DNA from: Phycisphaerales bacterium
GTDB taxonomy: Bacteria; Planctomycetota; Phycisphaerae; Sedimentisphaerales; Anaerobacaceae
NCBI GenBank assembly: GCA_020352515.1
Contig: CP070678.1
Coordinates: forward strand, 3,158,754-3,211,183
DNA: 52,430 bases
Direction of reading: 5' to 3'
The translations under genes and the position numbers were made by a program. Each line of letters begins with the position of its first letter. Positions within the stretch are counted from its first letter, which is position 1. Positions 8,834 through 17,403 of this stretch are shown one piece after another. The notes under the pieces are model-generated. The model did no database searches and was not told the DNA's origin. It saw only the letters and a list, made by a program, of their open reading frames with translations.

Positions 8834-10798
8834 TCAGATTATTTGCATGAGACTCGCCAAGGATGACTGCAAGGTGCCTATATATTTGGCCGTTGCCTGA
8901 AACATTTGCTCGAACACCAGCAGCTCGGCCGCCTGCTCGTTAATGTCGACGCCGCTTCTCTCGCTGCGCTGGGTCAGGAGGTTCTGGACCATTGCTTCAA
9001 CGTTCTCCTGCCGCATCTTCCTGAGCGAAATCTGCTGGCCCACGTCGGTCACGAGCCTGCGATAGAACTCCCCGCAGCTCAGTGAGTTCAAACCGCTCAG
9101 GGCCACGTCCTGCAAAGCACCCATTCTAATCACATTGGCATTGTCGGTCATTTCGGGACCGAGAGAGGTCGCAACTCTGGAAGGCGCGGCGACTATTTCC
9201 GGGCAGACCGCAATGTCGCTGGCCGTTTTGCCGGAAAAGAGAGTATTGATCCCCACAGCGGACAGAACGCCCGAAGTATCCGTATCCCCGAAAGCATCCA
9301 CCTCGAATGTATCGCCATCAACAACGTCCCCGAGGCCAAGGGACACCGTTATGCCGTTGCCCACTTCAAGAAAGTCACCAGCAGCATAGCCGAAGCCGAT
9401 ATCCAGTACGGACACGACTTCGGCACCTGCGTTGGTCACGGACAACTGCAGCGTGCCGTTGCCCACCGCGCCCGTGCCCGAAACGCTGAACGTGAAGGTT
9501 TGATTGTCCGCACCCTCATAGATTCCCGAAACGGCTACGGACGGCGGGGAGGCCCCCGTGAGATTGCTGGCCGTTGGGGTCGGAAGCACACACGGGAGAA
9601 AATCAAACTCGTAGTCGGGATCGCTCCAGATACTTAACTTGGACGAGACTACCGAAGCTGTCAACCCGTCTATCAGCGAAATATCCGCCGCAATCCCGGT
9701 CAAGGAACCAGTGGACGCGTCAACATCGATCTCATGGCGAGTTATCTCTCCGGTAGAGGTATTGGTGACCCTCACATATATCTTCCCATCGGACACAGGC
9801 GGGTCAAAATCCGCAAGATCATCCCACGCTATCGCCCAGCCGGTCAGCCCTGTAAAAGAGCCCTCCGAGCCGACACCCTGAAGATGATACTCATTGATTT
9901 GCTCGACCAGAGCGCTCGCCAGAGAGTCTAAAGAACCATGAAGATCGGCAATTAGCTCGTTCCTTAGCGACAGAAGCGCGCCCAATTTCCCCCCCTGCAC
10001 GGCCGTAATGTAGTTGGAAGAACCGGCGACAGATATGCCCATCAGCCCTTCCAGAGTAAAGCCCACCTCAAGTTCCGTGGCCGATGTGTCCGCTACCACG
10101 GGTATTTCGGCTGCCGTTACGTCGCTCACGCCGTATTCCCTGCTCTGGACTTGTACGCCCACCAGCTCCGACAAATCCGCTATCAACTGATCCCTTTGGT
10201 CCCGCAGGTTGTTGGCGCTGCCGCCGCCTATCTCCACCCGCTGTATGTCACCGTTGAGCTCGGCGATCCGCCCGCAAAGGGTGTTTATCGACTCAGTGAC
10301 ATTATCCGCCTCCAGTCGAATCTGCGTTTCCAGACCAACCAGGAATTCCCCAAGGATCCTGAAGCGGCTGACCATGGACTCCGCATCGCTTACAACCTGG
10401 TTTTGCCATATTGCGCCGTCAGGATGTAGGCTCAAGGCCTTCAACGAGCCAAAGAACTTGTCGATCGCCTCGTTTAGCCCGCCCTCCTCGCTTGAGAACT
10501 CCCCGAGCGTGTTCTCCACGCTCTGCAGCACTCCGAGCTCCGAGCCGACCTGCTCTAGCAGCGATGTCTGCCGAAGCATTTCCTGCTCCAGAAAGTGGTC
10601 GATCAGCCGCGTCACGCCTTCGACTTTCACGCCGCCGCCGATCAACATCTCGCCCTGTTGATGCGCATAGGCGGGAGCCAGCTCTATTCTCTGACGGTGG
10701 TAGCCTTCGGTGGCGGCATTGGCGATGTTGTTGCCGATTATGTCCAGCGCCCTTTGCGCCGCACGAAGACCACTTATACCTATCGAGTAATTCGACAT
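8834..10798 (-). CDS. flgK: Flagellar hook-associated protein FlgK
   Basis: A 654-residue HAP1. The N-terminus carries the flagellar rod/hook signature (GLRAAQRALDIIGNNIANAATEGYHR in residues ~10-35), and the C-terminus GVDINEQAAELLVFEQMFQATAKYI is the conserved D0 helix. The middle domain is long and rich in Gly, Thr and Val, which makes the protein somewhat larger than the usual ~550 residues. FlgK sits at the hook tip and nucleates filament assembly. It precedes flgL and follows flgN, its likely export chaperone, by 27 bases. Confidence 0.96.
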   Translation of the reverse strand: MSNYSIGISGLRAAQRALDIIGNNIANAATEGYHRQRIELAPAYAHQQGEMLIGGGVKVEGVTRLIDHFLEQEMLRQTSLLEQVGSELGVLQSVENTLGEFSSEEGGLNEAIDKFFGSLKALSLHPDGAIWQNQVVSDAESMVSRFRILGEFLVGLETQIRLEADNVTESINTLCGRIAELNGDIQRVEIGGGSANNLRDQRDQLIADLSELVGVQVQSREYGVSDVTAAEIPVVADTSATELEVGFTLEGLMGISVAGSSNYITAVQGGKLGALLSLRNELIADLHGSLDSLASALVEQINEYHLQGVGSEGSFTGLTGWAIAWDDLADFDPPVSDGKIYVRVTNTSTGEITRHEIDVDASTGSLTGIAADISLIDGLTASVVSSKLSIWSDPDYEFDFLPCVLPTPTASNLTGASPPSVAVSGIYEGADNQTFTFSVSGTGAVGNGTLQLSVTNAGAEVVSVLDIGFGYAAGDFLEVGNGITVSLGLGDVVDGDTFEVDAFGDTDTSGVLSAVGINTLFSGKTASDIAVCPEIVAAPSRVATSLGPEMTDNANVIRMGALQDVALSGLNSLSCGEFYRRLVTDVGQQISLRKMRQENVEAMVQNLLTQRSERSGVDINEQAAELLVFEQMFQATAKYIGTLQSSLASLMQII

Positions 10799-10825
10799 CC
10801 GTCTTTCCGAGCCGTGCTCGGTCCT

Positions 10826-11347
10826 TCAATACTGAAAATTCACAAACGCCGTCCCACCGTGGCGCTTTGCGGAGCCCGTCGGACCGTAAGTCAGTGTCTC
10901 TGCCCCGCCGAAATCCAGCACGCTCCTCAAGAGCATACTGTTGAATCTTGCACAATCCGCCAGAAGCATTGCCGTGCCGACGTATTCGGTCTTGAGCCTT
11001 TCGGCCAGCAATTTCAAAGCCTCCCTGCGACCCGATATCCCAGCCCTGCTGTCCTGCGTCACAACGGCTTCAAGCCGTGAAAGAGTCACATGCCCAACGG
11101 GCCAGCCAAGAGCCGCCGCAAGTTCCTCACAGACTCTTTTTCGCCTTGATTCGTTCTCAGATTGACCTGAGGATTGCCTCTGAATGACTTCAAGCAGGCC
11201 GACCAGAGCCTCCTCGTCCCGTTTCACGACGAGTCCGCGCAGCTCGTCCAGCCTCTGCAGATTCTCCTCCAGGTTCCTGATGTCCTGGTCGAGGATTATC
11301 AGCAGCCCATCGACCTTCTCTTCTATCTGAGCTGTAACGGCTTTCAT
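10826..11347 (-). CDS. flgN: FlgN-family flagellar export chaperone
   Basis: A 173-residue, almost all-helical protein with a long amphipathic coiled coil over residues ~5-75 and ~105-150. The C-terminal segment LTYGPTGSA is the short Tyr-Gly-x-x-G motif common in FlgN proteins. FlgN binds the C-terminal helices of FlgK and FlgL in the cytoplasm and delivers them to the export gate. Position between flgJ (six-base gap) and flgK supports the call. No strong ribosome site is visible, so translation is probably coupled to flgJ. Confidence 0.85.
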   Translation of the reverse strand: MKAVTAQIEEKVDGLLIILDQDIRNLEENLQRLDELRGLVVKRDEEALVGLLEVIQRQSSGQSENESRRKRVCEELAAALGWPVGHVTLSRLEAVVTQDSRAGISGRREALKLLAERLKTEYVGTAMLLADCARFNSMLLRSVLDFGGAETLTYGPTGSAKRHGGTAFVNFQY

Positions 11348-11353
11348 AAGCGG

Positions 11354-11689
11354 CTACCCGGTTGCATCCACGGTCGCGCCCGTACGGTCCGAGTTCGCGA
11401 AGAACTCGTATATGTCCTTCCACATCCCCAGGCCGCCGTTGCCGGCAATGTCATTCGCCAGATACATCCAGAATATCCCCTGCACCTGTTTGGCGCTCCC
11501 CTCCTTTTCGAAGCCCCAGTCGCCAATGGTGTTTTTCATCTGGTCCAGAAGCTTTCCGATCAAGACCGACTCGAATTCTTTTGCGGCCCGCTTTTTTCTT
11601 TCCTCCGCCGACGACCCAACCCTCGACGAATCCCGCAGAGGGCTTGGCGGCGATACCGCCTCGGTCAATATAAGCTTTGCAGCGTTCAT
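11354..11689 (-). CDS. flgJ: Rod-binding protein FlgJ, N-terminal domain only
   Basis: A 111-residue protein matching only the rod-capping half of FlgJ: the segment AAKEFESVLIGKLLDQM followed by a region ending IFWMYLANDIAGNGGLGMWKDIYEFF is the conserved rod-binding core. The glucosaminidase domain that follows in enterobacterial FlgJ is absent. Short single-domain FlgJ proteins are known in many phyla, where a separate hydrolase opens the peptidoglycan. It lies between flgI (ten-base gap) and flgN and starts at ATG 11689 behind an AGGAG site. Confidence 0.9.
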   Translation of the reverse strand: MNAAKLILTEAVSPPSPLRDSSRVGSSAEERKKRAAKEFESVLIGKLLDQMKNTIGDWGFEKEGSAKQVQGIFWMYLANDIAGNGGLGMWKDIYEFFANSDRTGATVDATG

Positions 11690-11699
11690 GCGATCGCTC

Positions 11700-12806
11700 C
11701 TACATTATTTCAAGCCTGGCCTGAAGAGCCCCTGCCTTTTTCAAAGCATTGAATATCGCTATGAGATCTCTCGGCGTCGCCCCTATCGCATTGAGGGCCT
11801 TGGCCAGATCAGAAACCGTAATCACCCGTGGCATCGGAATCAGATATCCCTCTTTCTCTTCGATGCCCATCATGGTGTCCGGGACCCTTTCGGTCGTGCC
11901 GGCATTGGAGAAGGGCGCGACCGGCTGCGATACGAACTCCGTTTCCTTTATCTTCACAACCAGACTGCCCTGGGATATCGCGACGGCGGAGATGCCCACG
12001 TTCTCCCCGACCACGATCGTGCCGGTCCGCTCGTTAATAACTACCACCGCGGGAGCGTCGACCTTCACGTCGAGCATCGTGATCTCGTCAATAAAGCGCG
12101 CCATCTGTGCCTGGCCAATCTCTTCGGGCACGGTCACTCTGATTGTCCCGGCATCTACACACACCGCACTTTCCGGATATATCCGATCGATAGCCTTGCC
12201 GACGCGCTCTGCCGTTGAGAAATCATTATTTCGCAGGTTAAGCGTAATGAATCGCCGGCCTCCCAGAGCCTCTACGAAGGTGGCAATCTCCTCTCTTTCG
12301 ACTATTGCCCCGCCGGGTATTCGCCCGACCGTCGGATGGTTTTTCGTAATGGACGCCTGTTGTCCGGTTGCCGCCCAGCCGCCCACGAAAACCGCCCCAT
12401 GCGCTTCGGCGTAAACTTGGCCGTCAAGACCTTTTAACGGCGTGGGCATAAGCATTCCGCCCTGAAGCGTCTTGGCGTCTCCTATGGAAGAAACGTCAAC
12501 GTCTATACGCGAGCCCTCGCGGGCGAAAGGACCCAGCTCCGCCGTCACCATCACAATCGCGATATTGCCCCCGGTCAAATCAGTGGGCGACAGCACCAAT
12601 CCGGAGTCTCTCAGTATGTTCGTGAGTATTTGCTGCGACGCCAGGGTCGTATCGCCCGTACCCGCCAGGCCTATGACCAGGCCCAAGCCGGCAAGTGGGT
12701 TGCCGCGAACTCCCTGTATGTCAACTATGTCCTTTATCCTCTCGCACTGACCGACCTCGGCCAGGCCGAAAAGCAATACAATCGATGTTATCAGGCGCGA
12801 TTTCAT
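11700..12806 (-). CDS. flgI: Flagellar P-ring protein FlgI
   Basis: A 368-residue periplasmic protein with an N-terminal signal peptide (hydrophobic residues ~5-20). Hallmark segments include RIKDIVDIQGVRGNPLAGLGLVIGL near the N-terminus, GAVFVGGWAATGQ, and TISEF/DLAKALNAIGATPRDLIAIF near the end. FlgI forms the ring that guides the rod through the peptidoglycan, which shows the organism builds a flagellum through a periplasm. The order flgA-flgH-flgI-flgJ is a common one. A GGAAAG ribosome site precedes the ATG. Confidence 0.97.
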   Translation of the reverse strand: MKSRLITSIVLLFGLAEVGQCERIKDIVDIQGVRGNPLAGLGLVIGLAGTGDTTLASQQILTNILRDSGLVLSPTDLTGGNIAIVMVTAELGPFAREGSRIDVDVSSIGDAKTLQGGMLMPTPLKGLDGQVYAEAHGAVFVGGWAATGQQASITKNHPTVGRIPGGAIVEREEIATFVEALGGRRFITLNLRNNDFSTAERVGKAIDRIYPESAVCVDAGTIRVTVPEEIGQAQMARFIDEITMLDVKVDAPAVVVINERTGTIVVGENVGISAVAISQGSLVVKIKETEFVSQPVAPFSNAGTTERVPDTMMGIEEKEGYLIPMPRVITVSDLAKALNAIGATPRDLIAIFNALKKAGALQARLEIM

Positions 12807-12854
12807 GAAGCTGCACTTTCCAAAACGCTCTCAGACTTTACATGACGGATAAAC

Positions 12855-13472
12855 CTAGAAAGGCCAGAGTATGTCGAATATGGTCCCCAGCCAGCCGGGT
12901 CTGTTGTACGGCTCCGAAACCCCGGAGTTTCTGCTGACTATGCGAAAGTTGCCGATCTGTTCACTCCTGATGGTATTGTCAAAGGCAATGTCACTTGGCC
13001 GCACTATCCCGCTGACCTCGATGGTCTGGATGTCCCCGGCTATGTCTCTGTTGCGCGTACCCACTATCACGAGATTTTTGTTGGGCAGAATGTCCACAAC
13101 AACTACCGTAATGCGGTCGACAAAGCTGCGCTGGTCCTTAAAGTCGGCCTTGCTCTTTAGCTCGTTGTTGGATTCGGCCTGCATGGTAAACCCGGGTATG
13201 CTGGGCAGGATATGGTCGATATTAAGCTTGCCGTCAAACACCGTCGACCTATCGGTTTCCTTCTTGAGGTCCCTCTTTGCCTTGTTGTCGACCTTGCTGT
13301 CCTCGGTTATTTTCACCGTTAGGACATCGCCTATTCGGCGGGCAACGTCGTCGGCGTACACAGCTCTCATGTTCTTGTCTCTTTTGGCCCATATAGAGCC
13401 GGCTCGTGTGCTGCGTGCCGCCGATAGCACAGAAGCGAGCAAAACAATAACCGAGATTATCCGCTTATTCAT
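12855..13472 (-). CDS. flgH: Flagellar L-ring protein FlgH (no lipobox cysteine)
   Basis: A 205-residue L-ring subunit. FlgH features are GSIWAKRDKNMRAVYADDVARRIGDVLTVKI at residues ~25-55, the ITVVVVDILPNKNLVIVG strand pair, and the closing GIVRPSDIAFDNTI and GWLGTIFDILWPF. FlgH assembles the outer-membrane ring of the flagellar bushing. The usual FlgH is a lipoprotein, but this one contains no cysteine anywhere; its signal peptide (residues ~1-24) should be cut by ordinary signal peptidase. It lies 12 bases after flgA with an AAGGAG site. Confidence 0.95.
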   Translation of the reverse strand: MNKRIISVIVLLASVLSAARSTRAGSIWAKRDKNMRAVYADDVARRIGDVLTVKITEDSKVDNKAKRDLKKETDRSTVFDGKLNIDHILPSIPGFTMQAESNNELKSKADFKDQRSFVDRITVVVVDILPNKNLVIVGTRNRDIAGDIQTIEVSGIVRPSDIAFDNTIRSEQIGNFRIVSRNSGVSEPYNRPGWLGTIFDILWPF

Positions 13473-13484
13473 TTTTTCTCCTTG

Positions 13485-14465
13485 TCAGTAAACAGGCTCA
13501 ACGGTTCCGTCGTTTTTGATTTTTGCCATGATTATCCTTTGTGAATCGATATTTCGCACCCGGATGCATTCGCCGGTTCGCCCCTCCTGCAAGGTCTTGC
13601 CGGCGGCCGTAACAAGAAGCCCGAGCGTCTCGATACGAATGAGGACGTTTTGATTGCGCTTGAGCGCGACCGGCGGCTCGACAGGGCCGACCAGAGTGCG
13701 ACGAAGCACTGTATTTGCAGCAATGGCGCGCTTGGCAACCATGCCGTAAGTCACGACGCGATCAGGCGATTCCGGATAGCTGGAAATAGCATCTTCCATC
13801 TTCACATTATCAGGGCTGATCACGCCCCCGGCGGGAATGGCAACCAGGGCCACAGCCCGGCGAGACTTGTACTTAAAGCGGAAGCTCACTTCACGGGTAC
13901 CCACTTCCCTGCCCCCTGCAAAGACCGCAATGGCTACACTGGCCTGGTTTGGCGTACTGGTCTTGATCCGGCGGGGCACCAGCTGCACACGGTCGTTCGT
14001 CCGGTCAAGCACCAAGTCTTGAGGCGTCTTCAACACGTCCAACCGGCAGGCCGAGCCGGCGGCGGAGTTCTTGAGTACGTACGACCGTGCCAAATCAACG
14101 AGCTGGGCTCCTTTGACCGTCTGGTGTTTTCGACTTATAGCCGTCTGTTGCGCGCCTGTCAGCTTCACTTCTGAAGCCGATATCCCATTGCTCGCCAGCC
14201 TGCCAAGCAGCACCAATCGGTCAACAATGATCTTCTGACCCGGGACCGAAATCCGCCCCAGCACTATATTGCCCGCCCTTGCTGCGATGGACTCGGAGCC
14301 GCGAATTATGCTGACCTGTCCGAGCCGCGGCACGGCACTCTCCACGGCAACCTCTCTTAGCAGGTGAATTCTCAGTGCCGAGTCTTCCTTGGGGCCGCTG
14401 CCCATACTGTTGACGGACGTCAGAGCACAGGCAAACATAATCAGAACAAGTCCATTGCGTTTCAT
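13485..14465 (-). CDS. flgA: Flagellar P-ring chaperone FlgA
   Basis: A 326-residue secreted protein, larger than the ~220 residues of enterobacterial FlgA. It has a signal peptide (residues ~1-20) and a C-terminal SAF-type domain with AVALVAIPAGGVISPDNVKMEDAI, AKRAIAANTVLRRTLV and a final GLLVTAAGKTLQEGRTGECIRVRN. FlgA is the periplasmic chaperone for FlgI P-ring assembly. The extra ~100 residues lie at the N-terminus before the SAF domain and are of unknown role. It follows flgG by ten bases and precedes flgH by 12, with a GGAGA ribosome site. Confidence 0.93.
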   Translation of the reverse strand: MKRNGLVLIMFACALTSVNSMGSGPKEDSALRIHLLREVAVESAVPRLGQVSIIRGSESIAARAGNIVLGRISVPGQKIIVDRLVLLGRLASNGISASEVKLTGAQQTAISRKHQTVKGAQLVDLARSYVLKNSAAGSACRLDVLKTPQDLVLDRTNDRVQLVPRRIKTSTPNQASVAIAVFAGGREVGTREVSFRFKYKSRRAVALVAIPAGGVISPDNVKMEDAISSYPESPDRVVTYGMVAKRAIAANTVLRRTLVGPVEPPVALKRNQNVLIRIETLGLLVTAAGKTLQEGRTGECIRVRNIDSQRIIMAKIKNDGTVEPVY

Positions 14466-14475
14466 GATTCTCTCC

Positions 14476-15261
14476 TTAGCCTGCTATCCTGATCGCCTGT
14501 CGCAGCATCTCGTCGGCCGCTTTTATCGCTTGTGAGTTTATCTCGTAAGCTCGCTGGGCCGTTATGAGGTTCACAAGCTCGGTCACCATCTGCACGTTTG
14601 ATTTCTCCAGAAATCCCGACTGGATAAAGCCCAGGCCGTTCTCGCCCGGGGTCCCCTGCGTCGCCGTTCCGCTTGCGTCGGTCATGGCCAGCAGGTTGTC
14701 TCCTTCACTTGAAAGCCCGGCCGGGTTTGGAAATCTCGCAAGTTGGAGCGTTCCTACAACCGATAGAGATCCCGATGAATCCGTGACGTTCACACTGCCG
14801 TCTTTGCCGATATCCATGGCAACGGCGTCTGTCGGAATCGTGATCGCCGGCTCAATGAGAAAACCGTTCGCGGTGACCAGCTCGCCGTTCGGACCGGTTT
14901 GCAGAGCGCCATCCCGCGTATATCTCGTGGTCCCATCCGGCATACTCACCTGGATGAAGCCCTCGCCGGTGATGGCAATATCCAACGGCCTGCCCGTGCT
15001 CATAAGCTCACCAGGGCTGAATATCTTCACCGTGGAGCCAACTCGAACGCCGCTGCCGATCTCCGTGCCGCTCGGAGACTTCATGCCCGCGGTCACTTCC
15101 GCCCCGAACTCTTTCATCTTCACATAGAGCAAATCCTGAAAATCCATCTGGCTCCGCTTGAAGCCCGTGGTGTTAATGTTCGCAAGGTTGTTGGCAATCG
15201 TATCAACCATCATCTCCTGGGCGTGCATGCCCGTAGCCGAAGTTGAAAACGCTCTGAACAT
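14476..15261 (-). CDS. flgG: Distal rod protein FlgG
   Basis: A 261-residue rod protein of exactly the usual length. It begins with the rod signature (AFSTSATGMHAQEMMVDTIANNLAN) followed by TTGFKRSQMDFQDLLY, which in FlgG marks the distal-rod-specific region, and ends with MVTELVNLITAQRAYEINSQAIKAADEM. The YTRDGA and GEGFIQV segments are also typical. FlgG forms the straight distal rod crossing the periplasm. A GGAGA site precedes the ATG, and the gap to flgF is 59 bases. Confidence 0.97.
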   Translation of the reverse strand: MFRAFSTSATGMHAQEMMVDTIANNLANINTTGFKRSQMDFQDLLYVKMKEFGAEVTAGMKSPSGTEIGSGVRVGSTVKIFSPGELMSTGRPLDIAITGEGFIQVSMPDGTTRYTRDGALQTGPNGELVTANGFLIEPAITIPTDAVAMDIGKDGSVNVTDSSGSLSVVGTLQLARFPNPAGLSSEGDNLLAMTDASGTATQGTPGENGLGFIQSGFLEKSNVQMVTELVNLITAQRAYEINSQAIKAADEMLRQAIRIAG

Positions 15262-15320
15262 GGTTCTTTTATCTCCTAATTATCCGGTCGAATCCGGCTT
15301 TGTATTTTGAACCGGACGGG

Positions 15321-16052
15321 CTAACTCATGGCGACATTGAGGATGCTCTTGGAATTATCCTTCCCGACCGACACGAGCTGCATATTGGCTTCATACAGCC
15401 TGGACACCATCATCATGTCCACCAACTCCTCTACCGGTTTAACGTTTGAGGCCTCCTTGAAGCCCTGTTTGACGATCAAATTCTCGACGGGCCGGGACCT
15501 TAGATTCTGCGGCGCACTGAAGCAACTCGACCCGGCGGCAAGCAGCTTCATCTCGTCTTCCCCGAAATCCACAAGCTCGAATCTGCCTATGAGTGTGTTG
15601 CCGGCCCTAATCTGCCCGTCGTCCGAAACGCTTATCTGCGAGAGTCCGACGTCGGGCGGTATCGTGATCGGGCCGGACTCTCCGGCCACCATCCTCCCCG
15701 CCGAATCCACTATGTGGCCGTTTCGATCCAGATGAAACGTACCGTTGCGCGTATAGAGCGGCCCATCGGGCGTCTCTATCACAAAGAAACCTCTGCCGGA
15801 CAGTGCGAAATCCAGGGAACGCCCGGTCTCAATGATGCTGCCCTGAGAGAAATCAAAATCCGTGAGCAAATCTATCGCTCTCCCGGATTCCACATCCGCC
15901 TCGGCGCTCAGCCCGGCAAGACACCGGGCAAACGCATTGCATCTCCGCTTGTAGCCTGCCGTGCCGACATTGGCCAGATTGTGGGCGATAACTTCAAATT
16001 CACGTTTTAGCCCAAGGATTGCTGAATCGACTTGAGAGACATTCGCAGCCAT
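15321..16052 (-). CDS. flgF: Proximal rod protein FlgF
   Basis: A 243-residue rod protein of the FlgF/FlgG family. The longest frame extends upstream to 16175, but the ATG at 16052 has a GGAGG site nine bases away, begins at the family N-terminus (SAILGLKREFEVIAHNLANVGTAGYKRR) and lies directly after the stop of the PilZ-like gene, so 16052 is used. GRGFFVIET and YTRNGTFHLD in the middle and VEELVDMMMVSRLYEANMQLV at the end confirm the family. FlgF and FlgG are close relatives; the shorter, more divergent copy next to flgG is best called FlgF. Confidence 0.92.
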   Translation of the reverse strand: MAANVSQVDSAILGLKREFEVIAHNLANVGTAGYKRRCNAFARCLAGLSAEADVESGRAIDLLTDFDFSQGSIIETGRSLDFALSGRGFFVIETPDGPLYTRNGTFHLDRNGHIVDSAGRMVAGESGPITIPPDVGLSQISVSDDGQIRAGNTLIGRFELVDFGEDEMKLLAAGSSCFSAPQNLRSRPVENLIVKQGFKEASNVKPVEELVDMMMVSRLYEANMQLVSVGKDNSKSILNVAMS

Positions 16053-16053
16053 C

Positions 16054-17349
16054 TCAGTGTCCCTCCGCAACAGTAGGTTCATGTACAGATCTCTGCTCAC
16101 TCGCCGATGCAAACGCATCGCCGTTTCCGCCGCTAACCTGCAATAGGGCAGCGTTGGTCTCACGAACCAACTCATCGACGTCAGATTCTTTCAAACCGGT
16201 CAACTCGACAGCGATCGAAAAACCGTGCTCTATCGTCTGGACGTGCCGGACCTCACCCAAATCTTCCACTACCTTGTAAGTTCCCGATTTGTCACCGCGC
16301 CGGTTCCCACTTGGACCCGGTTCGCCCTCGTCGCTAAGCCTGAATACAACCAGAATTCTCTCTCCCACCTCCACTTCAAGTTTCGACTCGATACGGAGGC
16401 CCGGGCCGGCCAGCTCGGTGATCACCGCAGGAACAAATTCCGGCGTTTCGGCCGGCGCTTTGCTATGACCTTTGCCCGAATCACCGAAATCCGTCGCTCC
16501 GTTCTCAGACTCGCAAAGCACCCTCGTGAACGGAAAGTGGGCAATGAAGGCCCGTCTGCCAACTGGCACCCGAAGAAAACGCCGGCGATTGATAAACCTG
16601 ACACTGTCGCTGTGATCCAGAACCAGAACCGAGCCGTCATAACTTGCCACGGACGTGTCAAACTCCCAGACCGATGTGCCGGAATGGTACCGAACGCACC
16701 ACATCTCACCAAACGTAACCTTCACCGGCGCCGCCAGCTCGACCGAAAGCCCGGCTTGCCCGTTCTCCACGACAGTCGCCTCGATATCGCCTCCGTCGCG
16801 GCTTCGCCGCCGCGTTATGGAGAGTCCTTGGCCCACCGGGATCTGCTTGGTATCGAGCCTCCTCGGCCTTGCGGAAGCACCGCCCAGAGCATGAAGTCGC
16901 CTCGGATACCCGAGCTTTTCACGCAGGAAAGACAGTTCTGTCCTCAATTCACGGCTGTCCCCCGCGATTGAATTTCCCTTGCTGCTGGCCTGCACCATCT
17001 TGACCGCCCCGTGATCAAAAGCGGAAGCCATCGTGAATACCGACTCACTGCTCTTTAGACCGGCCTTGGCCGCAATGTCCAGGAGTATTTGACGCTCACG
17101 ATAGCTCAGGCCTCGCTCGTTCGCATGATCCGTGAACGACTTGGCCTCGGCTTTGTTCTCTCTTTTGCGAGTGAACGTATCCAATAGAAGCAGCACCGTC
17201 AACACAAGTATTCCGAGCAGCCCGATCAGAATCAACCAGCGTTCGGTCACAACATTGCTGCCGAATCTTCGCGCTGCCTCCCACTTTTCCGGCGGGCTCA
17301 GTGCCAAAGTGTAAGAACTCAAGATATTGGCGACTGCTAATTCGGCCAT
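16054..17349 (-). CDS. Membrane-anchored PilZ-like (c-di-GMP receptor-like) protein
   Basis: A 431-residue protein with one transmembrane helix at residues ~38-56 and a long cytoplasmic part. Residues 255-260 read RRRFLR followed by VPV, the RxxxR arm of PilZ c-di-GMP-binding domains. The second PilZ motif (D/N-x-S-x-x-G) would be expected about 60 residues later, where VITELAGPGLRI stands, so it is degenerate. Residues ~175-250 resemble a YcgR-N-like beta domain before PilZ. The gene sits between flgE and flgF and ends one base before the flgF start, so it is firmly part of the hook operon. It may link c-di-GMP to flagellar assembly or function; whether it still binds the nucleotide is open. 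Confidence 0.78.
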   Translation of the reverse strand: MAELAVANILSSYTLALSPPEKWEAARRFGSNVVTERWLILIGLLGILVLTVLLLLDTFTRKRENKAEAKSFTDHANERGLSYRERQILLDIAAKAGLKSSESVFTMASAFDHGAVKMVQASSKGNSIAGDSRELRTELSFLREKLGYPRRLHALGGASARPRRLDTKQIPVGQGLSITRRRSRDGGDIEATVVENGQAGLSVELAAPVKVTFGEMWCVRYHSGTSVWEFDTSVASYDGSVLVLDHSDSVRFINRRRFLRVPVGRRAFIAHFPFTRVLCESENGATDFGDSGKGHSKAPAETPEFVPAVITELAGPGLRIESKLEVEVGERILVVFRLSDEGEPGPSGNRRGDKSGTYKVVEDLGEVRHVQTIEHGFSIAVELTGLKESDVDELVRETNAALLQVSGGNGDAFASASEQRSVHEPTVAEGH

Positions 17350-17403
17350 GATTTCTTCTCAAAGACTATGCTGACCTCGCTGTTCGGAGCCGGGCGAGTC
17401 TTG

